The notes under the pieces were generated by a model. That model worked only from the letters and a program-made list of their open reading frames with translations. It did not search any database and was not told the DNA's origin. From assembly GCA_026394155.1 (NCBI GenBank), contig JAPKYT010000101.1, positions 1 to 35,443 of the forward strand: 35,443 bases of DNA. The letters are read 5' to 3'. The DNA comes from a bacterium. GTDB taxonomy: Bacteria; Electryoneota; RPQS01. Below are positions 30,613-35,443 of the stretch, piece by piece. Numbering within the stretch: the first letter of the stretch is position 1; every line of letters starts with the position of its first letter. A program made the position numbers and the translations under genes.

Positions 30613-31875
30613 ATGAAATCGCGCATCTGGATCATTGCCATCGCCGTCCTCGTACTCGCCGCCGGGGTTAGCGGCTACTTCATCGTGAAGAAGAAGAAGG
30701 ACAAGCGCACGGAAGTGACGGTGGAGGCGGCAGAAGTGCGCCGGCTGGTGTCCACGGTGTCGGCAACTGGCAGCGTGGAACCGGTCACGCAGGTCAAGGT
30801 GTCCGCTGAGATTCCGGGTCGGATCGTTCAACTGAATGTAAAAGAAGGGGATAGGGTAGAAAAGGGACAGTTCTTGGTGGAACTTGATTCCCAGACCTAT
30901 CTTGCCGCCCTTGAGTCGGCAACGTCCTCCCTGCGTTCGGCCCGGGGGCAGAAGCAGAAGGCGGAGGCGGATCTGCGCCGCGTGCGCGAGTTGGTGGGCA
31001 AAGAGATGGCATCGCAGGCGGACTTGGATGCTGCTCAAGCGGCGGCGGAGCTTTACGCCGGTCAATTGGATCAGGCGGTGGCCGAGGAAAAACGGGTGCG
31101 GGAGAATCTGGCCAAAACGCGCATCGCCTCACCGATGAGCGGTACGGTTTCCCGTCTGAACAAGGAATTGGGAGAGCTGACTCTGGGCTCGCAGTTTCAG
31201 GAAGACGTCATCTTGGTGGTGGCGGACTTGTCGGCCATGCAGGTGCGGGCGGAAGTGGATGAGAACGACATCGTGGGCGTGAAACTCGGCGACTCGGCCA
31301 AGGTGGAGATAGACGCTTATCCCGATACCAGCTTTCACGGGGTGGTGGCGGAAATTTCCCAATCAGCGACGGAGAAAAGCTTGCAGGCCGAGCAGCAGGG
31401 CAAGAACTTCGATGTGAAGGTGGCCATCACCGACACGGTGCGCGGGATTCGTCCGGGCATGTCGTCCACGGTGGACATCGCCACTGCCGAGCGTGACAGC
31501 GCGCTCTCGGTCTCGCTGCAATGCGTGGCCGTGCGCGACAAGAAAGCGGGCAAGGCGGTGGAGATCAAGGAAAAAGAGAAGCCCAAGTCATCGCGCGAGT
31601 TGGCGGCGCAGGCCAAGGCCGGTGTGGCCGACACCTCGAAGACGACGGCGCGGGATGAGATCGAACAGGGCCTGTTTGTGAAGGTGGCCGATTCGGTGGT
31701 TTGGAAACCGGTGCGCACCGGACTGTCTTCGGACCGGCACATCGAAGTGACGAGCGGCGTCAACGCCGGAGACAGCGTGGTCAACGGGCCGTACCGCGTG
31801 CTGGCGCGCGAGCTCACCGGCGGCATGAAAGTGAAAATCAAGAAGCCGGAAGAACCGAAGGGGAAGAAGAAGTAG
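30613..31875 (+). CDS. MacA-like HlyD-family periplasmic adaptor
   Basis: Membrane-fusion subunit of a tripartite ABC efflux or export system, 420 aa. It has an N-terminal membrane anchor (residues 5-25) and a first lipoyl half ([29 protein letters not shown], about 69-97). An alpha-hairpin with coiled-coil character (100-170) and the second lipoyl half ([22 protein letters not shown]) follow, then a beta-barrel and membrane-proximal domain (about 205-400) ending in a Lys-rich tail. An unusual Lys/Glu-rich segment at about 315-355 is inserted in the membrane-proximal part. It is the first gene of a four-gene unit with an ABC ATPase and two permeases. No strong ribosome-binding site is visible before the ATG. 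Confidence 0.9.
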   Translation: MKSRIWIIAIAVLVLAAGVSGYFIVKKKKDKRTEVTVEAAEVRRLVSTVSATGSVEPVTQVKVSAEIPGRIVQLNVKEGDRVEKGQFLVELDSQTYLAALESATSSLRSARGQKQKAEADLRRVRELVGKEMASQADLDAAQAAAELYAGQLDQAVAEEKRVRENLAKTRIASPMSGTVSRLNKELGELTLGSQFQEDVILVVADLSAMQVRAEVDENDIVGVKLGDSAKVEIDAYPDTSFHGVVAEISQSATEKSLQAEQQGKNFDVKVAITDTVRGIRPGMSSTVDIATAERDSALSVSLQCVAVRDKKAGKAVEIKEKEKPKSSRELAAQAKAGVADTSKTTARDEIEQGLFVKVADSVVWKPVRTGLSSDRHIEVTSGVNAGDSVVNGPYRVLARELTGGMKVKIKKPEEPKGKKK

Positions 31876-31885
31876 GCGGCCCATC

Positions 31886-32593
31886 ATGAGCACTCTTTCC
31901 CCCAACGGTCACCTGATCGAGATGCGCGATCTGGTGAAGATCTACAAGGTCGGCAGCGAGCAGGTGCACGCGCTGCGCGGTCTGAATATGGCCATCGGAT
32001 CGAACGAGTATCTGGCCATTATGGGGCCGTCAGGCTCGGGGAAGTCCACGCTGATGAATCTCATCGGCTGTCTGGACACGCCCACCTCCGGAGACTATTA
32101 TCTGGCGGGCGAGAACGTGGCCCGCTTGAGCGACGGGCGGCTGGCGGAAATCCGCAATCAGCGCATCGGCTTCGTCTTTCAGACGTTCAATCTGCTGCCG
32201 CGGGCCACGGCCCTGCACAATGTGGAGCTGCCGTTGATTTACGCGGGCCTTAAGGCTTCGGTGCGCCACCGTCGCGCCAAAGAAGCGCTGGCCGTGGTGG
32301 GCCTTGAAGACCGCATGCACCACCGTCCCAACGAACTTTCGGGCGGTCAGCGGCAGCGGGTGGCCATCGCGCGCGCGATCGTAACCAATCCCTCGATTAT
32401 TCTCGCTGACGAGCCCACCGGCAATCTGGATACCAAGACGGGCGCGGAGATCATGAAGATATTCGACCAAATCTACGGCGCCGGCAACACCATTGTGCTG
32501 GTCACGCACGAAGAGGACATCGCCCGCCACACGGGGCGCATCGTCCGCCTGCGCGACGGCCAGATCGAATCGGACGAAATGCGGAGAGCCTGA
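31886..32593 (+). CDS. ABC transporter ATP-binding protein, MacB/LolD type
   Basis: Nucleotide-binding subunit, 235 aa, that powers the adjacent FtsX-like permeases. Walker A GPSGSGKS is at 47-54, Q-loop Gln99, signature LSGGQ at 151-155, Walker B IILADEP with Asp175-Glu176, and H-loop His208 (LVTHEE). The spacing and the [22 protein letters not shown] segment are characteristic of the MacB/LolD/FtsE group, which drive mechanical movement of periplasmic domains rather than transport through the membrane. It starts 10 nt after the adaptor gene and is followed 5 nt later by the first permease. Confidence 0.95.
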   Translation: MSTLSPNGHLIEMRDLVKIYKVGSEQVHALRGLNMAIGSNEYLAIMGPSGSGKSTLMNLIGCLDTPTSGDYYLAGENVARLSDGRLAEIRNQRIGFVFQTFNLLPRATALHNVELPLIYAGLKASVRHRRAKEALAVVGLEDRMHHRPNELSGGQRQRVAIARAIVTNPSIILADEPTGNLDTKTGAEIMKIFDQIYGAGNTIVLVTHEEDIARHTGRIVRLRDGQIESDEMRRA

Positions 32594-32598
32594 CCGCC

Positions 32599-33816
32599 AT
32601 GCGTTTCGTCACCGATTTGGGAGAAGGACTGCGCATCGCCTTCCGCGCGCTGCGCGCCAGCCGCATGCGGGCCGTGCTGACCACGCTGGGGATCGTGATC
32701 GGCGTGACCACCGTGCTCTTGATGATTACCATCATTCTCGGATTGAACAAGGCGGTGGCCGGGCAGTTCAGTTTTCTCGGAACGAACACGCTCTACGTGT
32801 CGCGCTGGTCGTGGTTCGACGACAACTGGCGGGCCATGCTGAAGCGGCCGGTGGTGAAGGTGGAGTTGGCCGAGCGCATCCGCGAGGAATCGCAATTAGC
32901 CGAGGCCGTCAGCCCGTGGGGCGACACGGAACGCAGCGTGGCCAACCGCTCGAACCGGCTGACGCGCGTGCGGGTGATGGGGGTGTCCGAGGACTATCTG
33001 GTGACCAATTCCATCAAGCTGGACCTCGGCCGCTTCATCAGCGAAGACGACGTGAGCCACAACCGTCAGGTGGCGGTGATCGGCAACGGCATCTCCGAGA
33101 AACTCTTCGACCGCGTGGGGCCTTTGGATCAGCGCATTGACGTGGGCGGCCACAAGTTCCGGGTGGTGGGGCTGAACGCCAAGATGGGCCGCTTTTTCGG
33201 TCAGGACATGGACGATTTCGTGCTCATTCCCATCACCGCTTTCACCAAGCGATTTGCGCGCACCGGCGACGTGGACATCGTAGTCAAGGCGGCTACGGCC
33301 GAGCAGCTTGGCGATTTGGAGTGGGAACTGCGCGGCATCATGCGGCGGCTGCGCAAGCTCGGGCCGTTGGATCCCGACGACTTCGGGATCAACAGCCAGA
33401 GCATGATTATGAACATCTACCGGCAGGTGACGGGCAGCATTTACGCGGGCGGGATCATCATCGCCTTCATCTCGCTCTTGGTGGGCGGCATCGGCATCAT
33501 GAACATCATGCTCGTTTCGGTGACCGAGCGCACCAGCGAGATTGGGCTGCGCAAGGCGCTGGGCGCGCGCCGCTGGATGGTGGCCTGGCAGTTTCTGCTG
33601 GAATCGGCGGCCATTTGCGCACTGGGCGGGATCATCGGCGTGGTGCTGGCTTTTGCCGGCAGCAAAGTCATGAACAATTTCATTCCCACTTCGATGCCGC
33701 TGTGGGTGGTGGGTTTCGGAGTGGGTTTCGCGGCCCTCGTCGGCATTTTCTTCGGACTCTATCCTTCCATGAAGGCGGCGCGTTTGTCTCCCATCGAGGC
33801 CTTGAGGCAGGAGTAG
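32599..33816 (+). CDS. MacB/FtsX-type ABC permease, first subunit
   Basis: A 405-aa inner-membrane permease. Its N-terminus (GLRIAFRALRASRMRAVLTTLGIVIGVTTVLLMITI) is the usual first helix of MacB-like permeases, followed by a large periplasmic domain at about 50-275. Three more helices follow near 280-305, 330-360 and 370-395, with the loop EIGLRKALGARRWMVAWQFLLESA between the second and third. It ends PIEALRQE, the family's normal C-terminal signature. It lacks the fused ATPase of MacB and uses the separate ATPase upstream. It overlaps no neighbour but lies 3 nt before the second permease. Confidence 0.93.
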   Translation: MRFVTDLGEGLRIAFRALRASRMRAVLTTLGIVIGVTTVLLMITIILGLNKAVAGQFSFLGTNTLYVSRWSWFDDNWRAMLKRPVVKVELAERIREESQLAEAVSPWGDTERSVANRSNRLTRVRVMGVSEDYLVTNSIKLDLGRFISEDDVSHNRQVAVIGNGISEKLFDRVGPLDQRIDVGGHKFRVVGLNAKMGRFFGQDMDDFVLIPITAFTKRFARTGDVDIVVKAATAEQLGDLEWELRGIMRRLRKLGPLDPDDFGINSQSMIMNIYRQVTGSIYAGGIIIAFISLLVGGIGIMNIMLVSVTERTSEIGLRKALGARRWMVAWQFLLESAAICALGGIIGVVLAFAGSKVMNNFIPTSMPLWVVGFGVGFAALVGIFFGLYPSMKAARLSPIEALRQE

Positions 33817-33819
33817 ATC

Positions 33820-35094
33820 ATGCTGGAACAAACCCGGCTGCTCATGGCGTCGCTTTGGGAATCGCTGTTGCAGGCGCTGGACGCTATGCGCGCGCACAAG
33901 ATGCGGGCCTCGCTGACGCTGATCGGAGTGGTGATCGGGGTGGCGACCATCATCAGCATCATGACCATTCTGGGCGGCATCAAGAACTCGCTCGACACCA
34001 GCATGCGCAACGCGCTGGCGGTGAACGTGTTTCAGGTGCAGCGCGACGACAATCAGATGGGCTTTCACGTGGGCGGGCACCGGCGGGACCACCGGCCCAA
34101 GATTGAAGCGTCGTACGCGGACGCTATTGGCGAGCGCTGTCCGGCGGTGCGGCGGGTGGGAGTGGAGAGTTGGGATTTCGGCCACACCGTCCGCCGGGGC
34201 GGCTTGGAGTCCAATGCGCGCCAGCAAATCGCTGGCGGCTCGGCGGAGTTCGGCGACAACAACGGCTACTATGTGGCGCAGGGCCGGCCCATTAATCAAT
34301 TCGACGACTTCTCGGGCCGCTATGTGATCGTCATCAGCGACGAAGTGCGGCGCGCGCTTTTCGAGAATCTGGAGCCTATCGGGCAATTCGTGCGCGTGGG
34401 GCCGCAGCGCTTCGAAGTGGTGGGAGTGTTCGAACGGCGCGGCTCCATGCTGGGCGAGAGCCACGACACCTACAACTGGATTCCGCTCTCGACCTTCTTC
34501 CGCATGTTCGGCAAGAAGATGCCGTGGGGAGACGACCGCAGCGTGAATCTCACCGTTCAGGCGTGGTCGCCCGAGCTCTTCGAGCAAGCGCAGGAAGAGG
34601 TGATCGAGGTGCTGCGCACCGAGCGCGGCCTGAAGCCGGGACAGCCCAACAATTTCGCGCTGTGGACGCCGGATCAGCTTCAGGAGTCCTTCACCAAGAT
34701 GACGGCCTGGATCGGCTACGCGGCTTTCGGGATCACCGGCATTTCGCTCTTAGTGGCGGGCATCGGGATCATGAACATCATGCTGGTGTCGGTGACCGAG
34801 CGCACGCGGGAGATCGGTTTGCGCAAGGCGGTGGGCGGCACGCGCCGTTCGATTCTGCGGCAATTCCTCATCGAGGCGGTGATGCTCTCGGAAGTGGGCG
34901 GGGCGGTTGGCATCGTCATCGGCTATTGCATCGCCATCGCGGTCAACGCCGCCATTCAGTATCCGGCTCCGGTGCCGATCTTCGCCGTGATCCTGGCGAT
35001 TGTCTTCTGCTCGGTGGTCGGCATCGGTTTCGGCATGTGGCCGGCGGTCAAGGCCGCGAAACTGGATCCCATCGAAGCCTTGCGCTGGGAGTGA
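33820..35094 (+). CDS. MacB/FtsX-type ABC permease, second subunit
   Basis: A 424-aa paralogue of the preceding permease, with the same four-helix layout: N-terminal ALDAMRAHKMRASLTLIGVVIGVATIISIMTI, a periplasmic domain at about 55-300, IMNIMLVSVTERTREIGLRKAVGGTRRSILRQF, and C-terminal PIEALRWE. The periplasmic domains differ, this one having a His/Arg-rich patch (HVGGHRRDHRPK, about 83-94) and a longer body, so the two probably form a heterodimer. An AGGAG ribosome-binding site lies in the end of the first permease gene. No TolC-like outer-membrane channel follows inside the window; the next DNA is a tandem repeat array. Confidence 0.93.
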   Translation: MLEQTRLLMASLWESLLQALDAMRAHKMRASLTLIGVVIGVATIISIMTILGGIKNSLDTSMRNALAVNVFQVQRDDNQMGFHVGGHRRDHRPKIEASYADAIGERCPAVRRVGVESWDFGHTVRRGGLESNARQQIAGGSAEFGDNNGYYVAQGRPINQFDDFSGRYVIVISDEVRRALFENLEPIGQFVRVGPQRFEVVGVFERRGSMLGESHDTYNWIPLSTFFRMFGKKMPWGDDRSVNLTVQAWSPELFEQAQEEVIEVLRTERGLKPGQPNNFALWTPDQLQESFTKMTAWIGYAAFGITGISLLVAGIGIMNIMLVSVTERTREIGLRKAVGGTRRSILRQFLIEAVMLSEVGGAVGIVIGYCIAIAVNAAIQYPAPVPIFAVILAIVFCSVVGIGFGMWPAVKAAKLDPIEALRWE

Positions 35095-35140
35095 AGGCGC
35101 GGTGGGGACGAGGCCCGCCGCTGCACAGATCTTCGCATCC

Positions 35141-35443
35141 GGCGCATCGCCATGCGCCCCTGCGGTTATTTGATCATCTGGTGTAGGGGCGGAAGGCGTT
35201 CCGCCCGCGGTGCGATGATGTGAATTCGACAGACGGGCGCATCGCCATGCGCCCCTGCGGTTATTTGATCATCTGGTGTAGGGGCGGAAGGCGTACCGCC
35301 CGCGACACGAAGCAATCACGGTAAACGGGCGCATCGCCATGCGCCCCTACGGTTATTTGATCATCTGGTGTAGGGGCGGAAGGCGTTCCGCCCGCGGTGC
35401 GATGATGTGAATTCGACAGACGGGCGCATCGCCATGCCTCCCT
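35141..35443. repeat. Family F tandem array of 92-95 bp units, running off the window
   Basis: Three full units start at 35141, 35236 and 35328 and a fourth begins at 35423 (periods 95, 92, 95). Each holds the hairpin GGGCGCATCGCCATGCGCCC (7-bp stem), the block GGTTATTTGATCATCTGGTG and the hairpin GGGCGGAA-GGCG-TTCCGCCC. Unit 2 differs in the last part (CGACACGAAGCAATCACGG instead of CGGTGCGATGATGTGAATTC) and has one stem mismatch. The array begins 46 nt after the last permease gene; no gene is seen in 35095-35443. Confidence 0.85.

Noticed and set aside
30589-30617. TTGACA (30589-30594) as the -35 box of the adaptor gene
   Set aside because: A -10 box at normal spacing would fall inside the coding sequence; the nearby CTATAG is only 9 nt away from it.
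32896-34587. 563-aa minus-strand frame across the two permeases
   Set aside because: His-rich antisense shadow of two well-supported permease genes.
35141-35443. Tandem array as a CRISPR
   Set aside because: The whole 92-95 bp unit repeats, hairpins included; there are no short repeats separated by unique spacers and no cas genes.

Overview
The window looks like a chromosome segment from a Gram-negative bacterium of the FCB (Fibrobacteres-Chlorobi-Bacteroidetes) side of the tree, probably one of its GC-rich candidate phyla. The main evidence is three secreted proteins with type IX secretion (Por) C-terminal sorting domains of the YPNPFN...(K)xxLLR type, plus Omp85 and TamB proteins that imply an outer membrane. 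The exact phylum cannot be fixed from sequence reading alone. Genes are tightly packed, often with 1-4 nt start/stop overlaps, and GC is roughly 60% or above.

Layout. 34-10004 (all minus): an OB-fold/HD phosphohydrolase (YhaM-like), a FadL-like outer-membrane barrel with an aromatic-rich lipoprotein directly upstream, ornithine carbamoyltransferase (argF), a secreted M14 zinc carboxypeptidase, and a 1034-aa secreted repeat protein; the last two carry sorting domains. 10502-17803 (all plus): a PAS-like protein overlapping an HD-GYP c-di-GMP phosphodiesterase, a possible 36-codon small ORF, a secreted seven-repeat (probable beta-propeller) protein with a sorting domain, an exported SRPBCC/dienelactone-hydrolase fusion that lacks its catalytic residues, and an exported oligoendopeptidase F. 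18130-30353 (all minus): read 5' to 3', a giant coiled-coil tail-anchored protein, a 517-aa unknown that may be a degenerate dynamin-like GTPase, a TamA-like Omp85 protein, TamB, a second small Omp85 protein and pyrD. 30613-35094 (plus): a MacA-type adaptor, an ABC ATPase and two different MacB/FtsX-type permeases.

How it fits together. Most of the window concerns the cell envelope: outer-membrane assembly and inter-membrane transport (Omp85-TamB-Omp85), an export or efflux ABC system, secreted peptidases and secreted sorting-domain proteins. argF, pyrD and the YhaM-like hydrolase are housekeeping genes placed among them.

The non-coding part is unusual. Almost every non-divergent gap longer than 100 bp is filled with short palindromic repeats of several families (called A to F below). 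Stem bases co-vary between copies, some families recur in a fixed order (C-B-A), one family folds as a closing stem with three inner hairpins, and the window ends in a 92-95 bp tandem array. The two divergent promoter regions (10005-10501 and 30354-30612) are free of them. The most interesting protein candidates are the coiled-coil/degenerate-GTPase pair, the pseudo-hydrolase, and the Omp85-TamB-Omp85 operon with its internal low-GC block.
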